Of a stretch of 64,000 nt of DNA, positions 42,039 to 50,527 are shown piece by piece. The number at the start of each line of letters is the position of its first letter. Positions within the stretch are counted from its first letter, which is position 1. The DNA lies in the NCBI GenBank assembly GCA_017550525.1, contig JAFZOU010000037.1, forward strand, positions 62,001 through 126,000. The letters are read 5' to 3'. The translations under genes were made by a program, and so were the position numbers. A model generated the notes under the pieces. It worked only from the letters and a program-made list of their open reading frames with translations. It was not told the origin of the DNA and did not search any database. Source of the stretch: Bacteroidales bacterium (GTDB lineage: Bacteria > Bacteroidota > Bacteroidia > Bacteroidales > UBA932).

Positions 42039-45000
42039 CACTTCTGGTATGCACCCGGCCACCAGCCGCTATCTCCACGGCTGTTTCCGAGCTGGTCCTT
42101 GTTAAGCACTCCCTTTTCTTCCAGCCAGTTCTTGAAATCGGGACTTCCTGAATTAACCGCCGAAGCATAGTTTGCGGCGGAGATGGCAGTAAAACCACCG
42201 GTAAGGGTACCGTTCCACGTCCATGCATGGTCTGTTGAGTTCCAGGCAAGGCCACCGAAATCCGACACCGCCTTGCCGGTAGTATCGCCAGAGCCCGTGT
42301 AAGAGCCACCGGTATTGCCCTTGCTGGAATACACGTTGTTGTATCCAATAATATCCACACCATTTGACCACCAGGCATATTGTTCCGTACCGGCTGCAAG
42401 TATGGCATTATTGACAAGATAAGCTTTCTTGCCGCTCTTCATGTTATAGATGTACAGCAGTTCCTGATTCTGCATAGGAGTAAGAGCCGAAGTGGTCCTG
42501 GCGGAACCGAACATTGAGCAGTTACTCACGACGCATCCTTCGAGAACCTTTCCAGAGTCGCCGCCAACATAAACCCAATTTCCTTCATCTTCTCCGCCGG
42601 AAAGAGTATAGGTATTATCAGCGAAACTGCAGTTGTTCATATAGAAATACTTAGATTTCTCGAAGTAAATTGTAGTACCATTCTTGTATGAAATCCAGTT
42701 TCCGCTGAACGAACAGCCGTTCATGAATAATCCGCTCACGCTGCAGTTCCAAACGGAGATGGCGCCGCCGCGGGTGGCACTGTTATTCTCAAAATGGCAA
42801 TTGTTAAGGTAAATCATGCCGTCGGCATAGCAGGTGAGGGCGCCTCCGTAAGTGCTCTTTACCTCTGTACTCGCCGTCATAGTGCTGTTGTTCACAAACA
42901 CGCAATTGTCGAAGTAACTGGGGGTAGCGTCATGTCCCAAGCGCACTGCGCCAGCGTGTCTTCCGTAATTGTCATTGTTGTCGCCGTTGTATTCGTTGTA
43001 GTTTCCTTCGAAGCGGGTGTTGCTCACCTTCATCCAACCGGATCCGGTACCTGAAGACTGATAGGATAACGCAGCTCCTCCTCCGGACATGGTGTGATTG
43101 CCGGAGAAAAGGCAGTCATCTATGGTTACGTGAGAATCATGTTGGTCGTAGCCGACTGAAACTGCTCCGCCGAAAGCCTCGTTTTCTCCATTGTATAAAG
43201 TGTAATTACCGTCGAATGTGGTACCGGTGATGGTGAGGTCACCGTTGCCCTCATGTCGTATTGCGCCTCCGAAATTACCGGATTTAATGAGATAGTTTTC
43301 CTTGAAGATGGCATCCTTTATGATGACATTCGCATTATCCCCTTCAAGGATACAGCCACCACCCTTGGCATAGTTCTCCTTATATACGCCACCTTCTATC
43401 TCAAGTGTAGATGAGCCAACTGCGTTGAGCGCGCCACCCCAGTCGGCAGTGTTCTGTGCTACAGTACAGTTCACCAGTTTCACATAGCCGGAGTTCTGCA
43501 CACGCAGCGCACCGCCTCTTCTTGTGGGGATGCTGTTCTTTAGAATGGAGCAGTCGGTCATGGTAAGTCTGCCGCCCAGGACGGCTATTGCGCCGCCGTC
43601 GGGTTTTTGTCCCTCAAGTTTGGAAACAGTGTTGCCTTCTATGGTACTGCCATCAACAGTACAAACGGCATCTTCATGGTCCAGATAAAGCGCGCTTCCC
43701 GGCCAGGTGCCGTCATTGTCATGCATGTTGCAATCCTTGAGCGCTGCGCTACCCTTTATGAGAAGGGTTGCCGCATAGGACCCCCTGTTTCCGGAGAATT
43801 CGCAATTATTGAAGGATATGACGGTTCCTTCATCGGCATAGATGCAACCGGAGGTCTTGTATTCTCCTTCGTCGGTCTTATTCACGCAATCCGTGAATTT
43901 ACAATCAGTGAAACTTGCATTCGCCTCTTCGTTTATAAGGATTGCAGGATGTCTTGATTGCTTGGCGAGGCTCTTTGTGAAGCTTATACCCTTGAAGGAT
44001 AACTTGGCGTTTGCGCCGATATTGAGAAGCCTGTGAGTTTCACCTCCGGTTATGACAGTCTCAGAACCTTCGAAACTAACTTCAACCGGTGCGCCGGCAC
44101 CAGGGAACGCCACCAGAAGCGAATCCTGAAAATCCCAGGTGCCTTCTCCCATATGAATGGTGGCTCCTCTGAGGGCTTCGGTCTTGGCCGCAATTCCATC
44201 TTCATCTTCCGGCATTGTAAGCAGCGCTTTGAGGCCTGCGAGGTCCATAGCATTCGCAGCATTGATGCCGGTCTTATTTCCTGCGCCATCGAGCGTGGCA
44301 AAGTATTCTCCTGTTACGCCGAATTCGCCGAAACTATGTATTACCGAAGCCTCAGTCACAAACGTTTTGTCCATGTAGTAAGAACCCTTGAGGCCAGATT
44401 CGTCGTAATATTTGAGAAGAAGGCCTTTCTCGTGGGTAACGCCGGCAAGCACGGCTATGAATACATCGCCGGCCGGGAACCCGTCAGAAGAGATTTCCAC
44501 GGTTGCGGGGCCGTCCGGAGAAAGTGTCACCACGGGGCTGCCGGAGCTCAGATCCACGTCCATTGAGCCCACAAGGGCATTGCCTGCGGGGCTCTCTACC
44601 ACGATACGCTTATAGCCCGCAGCGGGGAGAGAAATCTTGAGGAAAGAGTTCAGGTTTTGAAAAGCGAAAACCTTACCTGCCGCCTTCGCCATGGCGATAT
44701 GACCAGCTCCGAAAGTTCCATTCTGGCAGCCTGGAAGCGTTATGCTGATGTGTCCGGCCGATGGCATTGAAGATGCCAGACCTTCGGGATAAACGGCATA
44801 GTAATCCACTCCGTCAGGGACGGAGGCCTGGTATGTGGCCTGGGATGAGCCTTCGCCGTACTTGATGTTTGCCGCTACGCTCTGGCCCACGCCGTAGAAG
44901 ACCTTGATGGCATCGCCTGCCGACCATACGGTATGGCCATCAGCGAGCTCCGTCTTTGTTTGGGCGGCAGTAGCGAGGAATTCCACCATGGAAGGGTGGT

Positions 45001-45085
45001 CATTCTCTACAGGAGCATTTATCTCCTTTGCACAGGAAACCGCTAAAGCTGCGGTTGCCAACAGTATGTATAGATACTTTTTCAT
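42038..45085 (-). CDS. Fimbrillin-like/beta-helix surface lipoprotein 2
   Basis: 1015 aa. Lipobox AVSC (Cys ~18). A fimbrillin-like domain (~30-255) has KTELADGHTVWSAGDAIKVF and YAVYPEG. A beta-helix (~300-900) carries repeated GGAI/GGAL and F-x-N rungs. The C-terminus (FKNWLEEKGVLNKDQLGN ... WWPGAYQK) is nearly the same as paralogue 1, especially the last ~280 residues. Most of the rest is diverged. A tandem duplication followed by insertion of the GH39 gene is a simple explanation. The stop overlaps the GH39 start. Confidence 0.85.
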   Translation of the reverse strand: MKKYLYILLATAALAVSCAKEINAPVENDHPSMVEFLATAAQTKTELADGHTVWSAGDAIKVFYGVGQSVAANIKYGEGSSQATYQASVPDGVDYYAVYPEGLASSMPSAGHISITLPGCQNGTFGAGHIAMAKAAGKVFAFQNLNSFLKISLPAAGYKRIVVESPAGNALVGSMDVDLSSGSPVVTLSPDGPATVEISSDGFPAGDVFIAVLAGVTHEKGLLLKYYDESGLKGSYYMDKTFVTEASVIHSFGEFGVTGEYFATLDGAGNKTGINAANAMDLAGLKALLTMPEDEDGIAAKTEALRGATIHMGEGTWDFQDSLLVAFPGAGAPVEVSFEGSETVITGGETHRLLNIGANAKLSFKGISFTKSLAKQSRHPAILINEEANASFTDCKFTDCVNKTDEGEYKTSGCIYADEGTVISFNNCEFSGNRGSYAATLLIKGSAALKDCNMHDNDGTWPGSALYLDHEDAVCTVDGSTIEGNTVSKLEGQKPDGGAIAVLGGRLTMTDCSILKNSIPTRRGGALRVQNSGYVKLVNCTVAQNTADWGGALNAVGSSTLEIEGGVYKENYAKGGGCILEGDNANVIIKDAIFKENYLIKSGNFGGAIRHEGNGDLTITGTTFDGNYTLYNGENEAFGGAVSVGYDQHDSHVTIDDCLFSGNHTMSGGGAALSYQSSGTGSGWMKVSNTRFEGNYNEYNGDNNDNYGRHAGAVRLGHDATPSYFDNCVFVNNSTMTASTEVKSTYGGALTCYADGMIYLNNCHFENNSATRGGAISVWNCSVSGLFMNGCSFSGNWISYKNGTTIYFEKSKYFYMNNCSFADNTYTLSGGEDEGNWVYVGGDSGKVLEGCVVSNCSMFGSARTTSALTPMQNQELLYIYNMKSGKKAYLVNNAILAAGTEQYAWWSNGVDIIGYNNVYSSKGNTGGSYTGSGDTTGKAVSDFGGLAWNSTDHAWTWNGTLTGGFTAISAANYASAVNSGSPDFKNWLEEKGVLNKDQLGNSRGDSGWWPGAYQK

Positions 45086-45097
45086 ATTCTTTCCGGA

Positions 45098-46321
45098 TTA
45101 GAAAACAGGCTTTTCTTCGAAATCGGACAGGCCGCCTTCCTTATCATCGTCACTTGGCGCCTGCTTGGTGGTAACATCGATGGATGCCACGGCACCAGCC
45201 TTGTAGGTTACGCTCTCCGCATCGGAAGGTACGGCATAGACCTTGACGTTATACAGAGTCTCGGCCTGCAGGCCTTCGTACTTAATGGAAGTTGCGGTTA
45301 CCGGAGTGGCTTCAGCATCGCCCAGCGAGCACATGTAACGCGCAGCGTGGGGAACTGCGGCCCATGTTACGGTGAATTCCTGGCCACGAACGTTCTCGGC
45401 CTTGAGCACCGGCGCTGCCAGCGCCACAAGATCCAAAGTGGTCACCTGTATACTGGCCCATCCGCTATTGACGTAATTGTCGATATTGACTTCAGATGGA
45501 GCGGCTTGAACCTCCACCGTATGCTGCGAAAGTGCGGCAAGGGAGTTGAAGGCTACGCTGAGCTCTGTGGTGGTACGGACATCTCCGCCATCCAGCTTGT
45601 AATTGTATTTTCCCGCGCCGGGAATGGCCGCCCAGGAAATGGTAAAGCCGTTGGTGTGAATATCACCGGCTGCGAGTACCGGATTCGCAAGATCGGTGCG
45701 GTGCTGCGTCTCAGCGGTGACCTCGGCCCATTCGCTTTCTACTGCAAGTGCGGCCTGAGCTTCAGACGGAACGGCCTTCACCTTGACTACATACCGGGTG
45801 GAATGCTTGAGACCATCGGTAGTAAAACTGGTCTCGGTGGTTTGCATTTCCTGGCCGTCATCAATCTTATAGACGTATTTTCCGGCATTCTTTACGGCAG
45901 CCCAGGAAACGGTGAAACCACCAGCCAGCACATTGGAGACGGTGAGCACCGGCGAGTCCAGCATTTTCTTGGCCCCGGTAGAGAAAGCAAGGGGCTCGCT
46001 CCAGTCGGAATCCAGCCAGGAGTCGCTCCCAGAAGGGGCTATGGCTTTCATCTTCATGGTATACGCTGTTGAAGCGGTGAGATTGTTGATGGTAATGTTC
46101 ACTCCGCTTACCGAAACAGGTTCGCCGTCATTCACCACCACCTTATAAGAGTCTGCACCTTTTACAGCCTCCCACATGAAGGTGGCATTGTCGATTCCGG
46201 CGTTCACAAGAACAGGTGAAGGCGCGGCCAGACTGACCGGCGTCTTTCCCTGTTTTTCGCAGGCCGTGACGGCCGCGAAGGCAGCCAAAATGATGGCTGC
46301 GGCAAAACAAACGCGATTCAT
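45098..46321 (-). CDS. Lipoprotein with four FN3 modules
   Basis: 407 aa from ATG 46321, which puts the lipobox TAC at Cys ~21; seven codons upstream there is a weaker start. Four fibronectin-III-like repeats of ~85 residues share the pattern F/V-x-WAAV/I...AGKY-x-Y...T-x-Y-x-V-x-V-x-A-x-P-S, for example FTVSWAAVKNAGKYVYKID and FTISWAAIPGAGKYNYKLD. Such proteins act as spacers or glycan binders on the outer face. It lies 12 bp before beta-helix gene 2 in the SusCD operon. Confidence 0.8.
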   Translation of the reverse strand: MNRVCFAAAIILAAFAAVTACEKQGKTPVSLAAPSPVLVNAGIDNATFMWEAVKGADSYKVVVNDGEPVSVSGVNITINNLTASTAYTMKMKAIAPSGSDSWLDSDWSEPLAFSTGAKKMLDSPVLTVSNVLAGGFTVSWAAVKNAGKYVYKIDDGQEMQTTETSFTTDGLKHSTRYVVKVKAVPSEAQAALAVESEWAEVTAETQHRTDLANPVLAAGDIHTNGFTISWAAIPGAGKYNYKLDGGDVRTTTELSVAFNSLAALSQHTVEVQAAPSEVNIDNYVNSGWASIQVTTLDLVALAAPVLKAENVRGQEFTVTWAAVPHAARYMCSLGDAEATPVTATSIKYEGLQAETLYNVKVYAVPSDAESVTYKAGAVASIDVTTKQAPSDDDKEGGLSDFEEKPVF

Positions 46322-46350
46322 ACAATATGTGGTTATTATCATTTGTCGTT

Positions 46351-47133
46351 TTATAATAAATCATTAAGGTCTACGGAAAGCATCGAGAATGCGCCAGGCT
46401 CTATTATGATAGCGTCGGATGGAGAGAAATACATCACCTCGCCTTCAGCGGGAGTGATTGTGAAACGTATTTCCTCATATTCACCGGGAGGCATCACAAA
46501 ATAAAACGGAGTTGCCCTGGAGGGGAAGACTTCAGTATCGGGAGCATCTATCAGGATAATGTTGGCTCCGCCTATCATCGCGAACATGCTGTCGGAGAGG
46601 CTGCATAGGAATTCCCCCGATATTGGCCGGCCTGCATCAAGAAGTACGGACTTGAGCCTGCCGCTTCCCTTGAGATTCAATTGAAGAACACCGCATGGAC
46701 TGCTTACCTTAACGTTTTCGAGGTCGCGGGCACGTCCCCAGAGAGGCAGTGTTCCAAGCGGCGTGGCCGGCAAGCTGTAACTCACCTGGGTTTCGAGTTT
46801 GCCGCTGAAGGTGATACCGTCACACTTTGCGGTTGATGGATGGCACACTATGAATAATTCGCCTTGGGGCTTTATACCTTCAAATGAAGCGCAGGTATAG
46901 CCCGCACCTGAGCGGAGTGTGAATTCGGAGGGAGACTCCGAGTCTTCGCCGAGGACTGCAATCTTATCGCCCTGACTCCATATGGGAGTGGCATTGGTGC
47001 TGACCTGGGTTTTTGTCTGGAAGGCTTCAATTGATACGAAAGCAAGATCCTTTTCCGGCTCAACGACGGGATTGCCCTTCTTGCATGCACAGAGCGGCAA
47101 CAGGACTAGCAAAGTAAAGAGTATTCTTTTCAT
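46351..47133 (-). CDS. Fimbrillin-like lipoprotein
   Basis: 260 aa from ATG 47133 (ATG 47139 also fits). Lipobox LCAC. A single domain resembles the N-terminal module of the two beta-helix proteins: KTQVSTNATPIWSQGDKIAVL, then LFIVCHPSTAKC and the late strand GEYEEIRFTITPAEG. The family includes fimbrial and minor-fimbrial anchors but also many glycan-locus lipoproteins. Sits between the PKD and FN3 lipoproteins. A role as surface glycan-binding protein is inferred from context. Confidence 0.75.
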   Translation of the reverse strand: MKRILFTLLVLLPLCACKKGNPVVEPEKDLAFVSIEAFQTKTQVSTNATPIWSQGDKIAVLGEDSESPSEFTLRSGAGYTCASFEGIKPQGELFIVCHPSTAKCDGITFSGKLETQVSYSLPATPLGTLPLWGRARDLENVKVSSPCGVLQLNLKGSGRLKSVLLDAGRPISGEFLCSLSDSMFAMIGGANIILIDAPDTEVFPSRATPFYFVMPPGEYEEIRFTITPAEGEVMYFSPSDAIIIEPGAFSMLSVDLNDLL

Positions 47134-47146
47134 ATCCATATCCTGT

Positions 47147-47743
47147 TTAGTTGGTAATGTCTATAGTACGGGTAAAACTGTCGCTTGCCCCGAAAGAATC
47201 TGTTACCGTCAGGGTGACGACCATTCCGGTAACCGGAGCATCGAACACAATAAGCGGGGATTGGTAAGGAGATGATACTCCGCCAATGTCCCAGTTCCAT
47301 ACTGAGATGCCGCCGATATTGTCCACCGACTTGTCTTCGAACAGGACCTCTTCCCCTACCTTTGCCGAAGCAGGGCATTCGAAATACGCCCAGGGCTTAT
47401 CGTTCTCGTCAATGACCATTATCTGTCTGGAATAAGTATCCTGTCCGGCACCCTGCTCCGCATAAGCGGTCAGTTCAACCTTATACAGTCCAGGAGCGTC
47501 GAAGGAGATGCCCTCGATGTCGAGGCCGTAAAAAACGCTCTTCCCCTCTTCTGAACCATATTCCCATTTGCAGAAGGCCAGGATGTTGTTCTCTACCGTG
47601 GATGTGTTCTCTATTATCAGTTCTTCCCCAACCTGGTAGACGTCTTTGTTCGTAGTGAACGAAGCGGTCACTTTGACGACCGGAGCCTTGCTGCAGCACA
47701 CTACTGCAGTAAGGGCAAACGCTATGAATGCGATTCTTTTCAT
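47147..47743 (-). CDS. PKD-domain lipoprotein
   Basis: 198 aa. Lipobox VVCC. Two PKD-like modules: one with YQVGEELIIENTSTVEN, CKWEYG and DAPGLYKVELTAYAEQG; the other with ASAKVGEEVLFEDKSVDN, SVWNWDIGG and VVTLTVTDSFGASDSF. These are extracellular Ig-like adapters common in glycan-degrading loci. Its start is 6 bp after the EEP lipoprotein stop. It is small enough to be a surface glycan-binding partner of SusD. Confidence 0.8.
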   Translation of the reverse strand: MKRIAFIAFALTAVVCCSKAPVVKVTASFTTNKDVYQVGEELIIENTSTVENNILAFCKWEYGSEEGKSVFYGLDIEGISFDAPGLYKVELTAYAEQGAGQDTYSRQIMVIDENDKPWAYFECPASAKVGEEVLFEDKSVDNIGGISVWNWDIGGVSSPYQSPLIVFDAPVTGMVVTLTVTDSFGASDSFTRTIDITN

Positions 47744-47749
47744 GGCCGG

Positions 47750-48652
47750 TCAGAATTTGAGGGTTATACTTACGGGATAGTGGTCGGAGATGTAGGTCAC
47801 TCCCGCCCATTTGTCCCTGATTGTCGTAAAGTTGGAAACGCTTTTGATGCCTTTGTACCAGCAGTGGTCCAGGGTCTGTCCGCTGCCGTAGTCTCCGTAG
47901 CCATTGAAGGTCTTGAAGGAATCGCCGACTGCAGCATTCAGGCGTGCGCTCTTGAATCCAAACGATTTCACCGCTTCGAAAATGCTGTCGTCCTCATCGG
48001 TGTTATAATCGCCGGTGAATATTATAGGTAGATTATCAGTTACAATTGTCCCCATCCTGTTCAGGATTATGCCCAGTTCGGGTTCCCTGGCAGCGGCGGC
48101 GGAATACTCGAGATGGGTGTTGAAATAGTAGAACTCCGTGCCGTCAGATTTGAACTTGAACTTTCCCCATGTGCATACGCGGTAATGCCCCACCTGCGGC
48201 ATACGGCTGGGCACATCCGGGGTAGAGGTGAGGTAAAAGGTGCCGTGATCCAGCACATCTACAGAGTCCTTCATATAAAAGACGGCACATTCCTCACATT
48301 CCTCCTTGGGCCCGTTAAGGTCTATGCCTATGGCGGCATAGCGGGGATCATCTTCCAGAATGTTGTTCCTCTGGATTATGTCACATTCCTGAGTGCCCAT
48401 AATCACGGGGCTCTTTACGGAGAGCATGGCTTTCACGGCAGGACGCCTGGCCGTCCAGTTGCGCTCGCCGGTATCGGCCGTGCTGGAAGCCGCCCTTACG
48501 TTAAATGTCATCACGGTCACCGTCTTACCGGCAATGCCGGCATTGGGGTCTGCATACCAGCGGGAGTAGTCATAGTCCCTGGGCTTATGGCAGGATATTG
48601 CCAATACGCTCAGTGCAAGAAGTGATATTAAAGACGTTACAAAGTATTTCAT
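47750..48652 (-). CDS. EEP-fold phosphodiesterase/phosphatase lipoprotein
   Basis: 300 aa. Lipobox AISC (Cys ~21). Complete endonuclease/exonuclease/phosphatase fold: VMTFNVRAAS (catalytic Asn), IMGTQECD (metal Glu), YFNTHLEYS, IFTGDYNTDED and YISDHYPVSI (catalytic His). Family members act on DNA, inositol phosphates, sphingomyelin and endonuclease substrates. A surface or periplasmic location in a SusCD operon makes a phosphorylated glycan or phospholipid-like substrate more likely than DNA. A second EEP domain lies at the end of the operon. Confidence 0.88.
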   Translation of the reverse strand: MKYFVTSLISLLALSVLAISCHKPRDYDYSRWYADPNAGIAGKTVTVMTFNVRAASSTADTGERNWTARRPAVKAMLSVKSPVIMGTQECDIIQRNNILEDDPRYAAIGIDLNGPKEECEECAVFYMKDSVDVLDHGTFYLTSTPDVPSRMPQVGHYRVCTWGKFKFKSDGTEFYYFNTHLEYSAAAAREPELGIILNRMGTIVTDNLPIIFTGDYNTDEDDSIFEAVKSFGFKSARLNAAVGDSFKTFNGYGDYGSGQTLDHCWYKGIKSVSNFTTIRDKWAGVTYISDHYPVSITLKF

Positions 48653-48667
48653 GTTGCAGCGATTCTT

Positions 48668-50515
48668 TTATTCCCAACCAGGATTCTGTGTAAGTGTATA
48701 GCCCTTGGCAGCGTATTCCCGTATAACCTGGGGAGGGATAGGTGAGAGGTATTGGCGGTCGTCATCGTGCCAGATTCGTGGCACGGCATATACGAACTCC
48801 AGGTCATATCCTCCGGCAGGATTGGGCTTTGCCCTAAGGCCCTGCTCGGTGGAATCTTCAGGATAAATCTGCACATAATAGTCTTTATGCGCACCGGGGA
48901 TCTCGGCAAGTGGCTTAAGCGAGAAGTAAGCCTCTTCCTTCCCCTTGCCGCGGATATCCACCGCAGTATCAAGGTCGGGGATATGTATGCCTGTCCAGGG
49001 AAGGTCCTCGATCAGGTGCCCTTCAGCCCAGCGTTCAAGGTCGGAAAGACGGAAGCCTTCGAAGAACAATTCTATGCTTCTCTCGCGACGAATTTCCATT
49101 ATCACGGGGTTTGTCACGTTCGGGTAGAATACTGTCTGCATGTATGGATCAATGACGGTAGGCTTGGAGTTGATACCTCCAGTGATACCAGCCCTTGAGC
49201 GAAGTTTTCCGATTGTCTTTGCCCAGTCGGCGTCGGTGAACGGGCCTATTTCAGCATCGGCCCCATCAAGTTCTGCCTTAGCTTCGGCATAGATGAGCAG
49301 CACCTCTGCATAGCGCATCAGAGGCATTGAATTGATGCCCTTTGACTCTTTATTGTACTTGACGTCATCCAAACAGAATTTTATGATTTGGTAGCCGGTT
49401 ACGGCATACTGGTGGATAATGTCTGGGGCAAGTTCCAGATCAGTGGCGCCGGTCATGGTAAAGTCCGGGTTCTTGAGTGTCTGGCGGAGGCGAAGGTCAC
49501 GTCCGGAGAACTCATCCTTGAACAGGGTGGTAGAATAATTTGTCTTGTTAGTAAACGGAGTGCCATCGGTGTTGAGGTAAGTGAACACGAAGGCACGTGA
49601 CATGCAGTCTCCATTGCCGGCACTTGCATAGAAATGCCGATTGGCGGAATTATACACTCCGTATTCCTGATCTGTGCAGAGGCCAAGGATGACTTCGTCG
49701 GTATTGATGCTCTCGTCATACCAGAGGCTGCGGTAAGCCCCTTTGGTGCCGGCAGCGGTATGGATTGAGAACATGTTCGACTTCATAATGATATCGGCAG
49801 TCTTTACCGCCATGGCATAAAGGTCATTCGCGGTGTAAATTTCGTCCGGAAGGTTATGGTACTTCTTCCAGGACGCTTCGTAGAGGCAGATACGCGCCTT
49901 CAGGAGAAGGGCCGCATATTTGGAAACCAGGGAGTTGCCTACCGAAGAGACTGTTTTAAGATGCTCATAGCAATAGTCAAGATCCTGAATCATGTGGTCC
50001 ACGATGACATCCCGTGAATCGCGGGGTTTGTAGAGGGTGGCTTCGTCGGTACTGCTCACCAGATGTTCAAACCACGGCACTCCGCCGTAATCACGGAGCT
50101 TGCTGAAGTAGAACCATGCGCGGAACCATTTGCCGAGCGCGATATAGTGTTCCTTCACATCCTCCGACACAGTGCAGTCTTCGCTCTGCAGGGCATCCAG
50201 GAAATAGTTGATACGCCGGAGTCCGTCCCAACTCCATGATGTGGCATGCTCAGGGTTGTAAGTTCCGTCCACGTAAAAGTCATAGTAGCTGTTTGCAGCA
50301 CAGTAGTCCACATGTGACGATTCAAGATAGAACACGTCATTCAACGAAGGTAAAGCCGCGTAGAGCGAATATGAATAGGATTGTATACCTGTTTCGGAAC
50401 CGAATACCGTCTTGCGGTCGGCCGAAGTTATAAGGGGTTCGTCGAGCGTGCATGAAAGCGTGGAGATTCCTGCGAAGAGGAGCGCTGCTATGTATTTTAG
50501 ATCTTTCTTTTTCAT
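48668..50515 (-). CDS. susD: SusD/RagB-family outer-membrane glycan-binding lipoprotein
   Basis: 615 aa. Lipobox LSC (Cys ~22) followed by TLDEPL. SusD hallmarks: early SYSLYAALPSL, TPR-like helices (ALGKWFRAWFYFSKLRDYGGVPW), MRYAEVLLIYAEAKAEL and IRRERSIELFFEGFRLSDLERW near the C-terminus. It caps the SusC channel and delivers oligosaccharide. Starts 12 bp after the SusC stop. Ligand specificity cannot be read. Confidence 0.95.
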   Translation of the reverse strand: MKKKDLKYIAALLFAGISTLSCTLDEPLITSADRKTVFGSETGIQSYSYSLYAALPSLNDVFYLESSHVDYCAANSYYDFYVDGTYNPEHATSWSWDGLRRINYFLDALQSEDCTVSEDVKEHYIALGKWFRAWFYFSKLRDYGGVPWFEHLVSSTDEATLYKPRDSRDVIVDHMIQDLDYCYEHLKTVSSVGNSLVSKYAALLLKARICLYEASWKKYHNLPDEIYTANDLYAMAVKTADIIMKSNMFSIHTAAGTKGAYRSLWYDESINTDEVILGLCTDQEYGVYNSANRHFYASAGNGDCMSRAFVFTYLNTDGTPFTNKTNYSTTLFKDEFSGRDLRLRQTLKNPDFTMTGATDLELAPDIIHQYAVTGYQIIKFCLDDVKYNKESKGINSMPLMRYAEVLLIYAEAKAELDGADAEIGPFTDADWAKTIGKLRSRAGITGGINSKPTVIDPYMQTVFYPNVTNPVIMEIRRERSIELFFEGFRLSDLERWAEGHLIEDLPWTGIHIPDLDTAVDIRGKGKEEAYFSLKPLAEIPGAHKDYYVQIYPEDSTEQGLRAKPNPAGGYDLEFVYAVPRIWHDDDRQYLSPIPPQVIREYAAKGYTLTQNPGWE

Positions 50516-50527
50516 GACATCGTCTTT

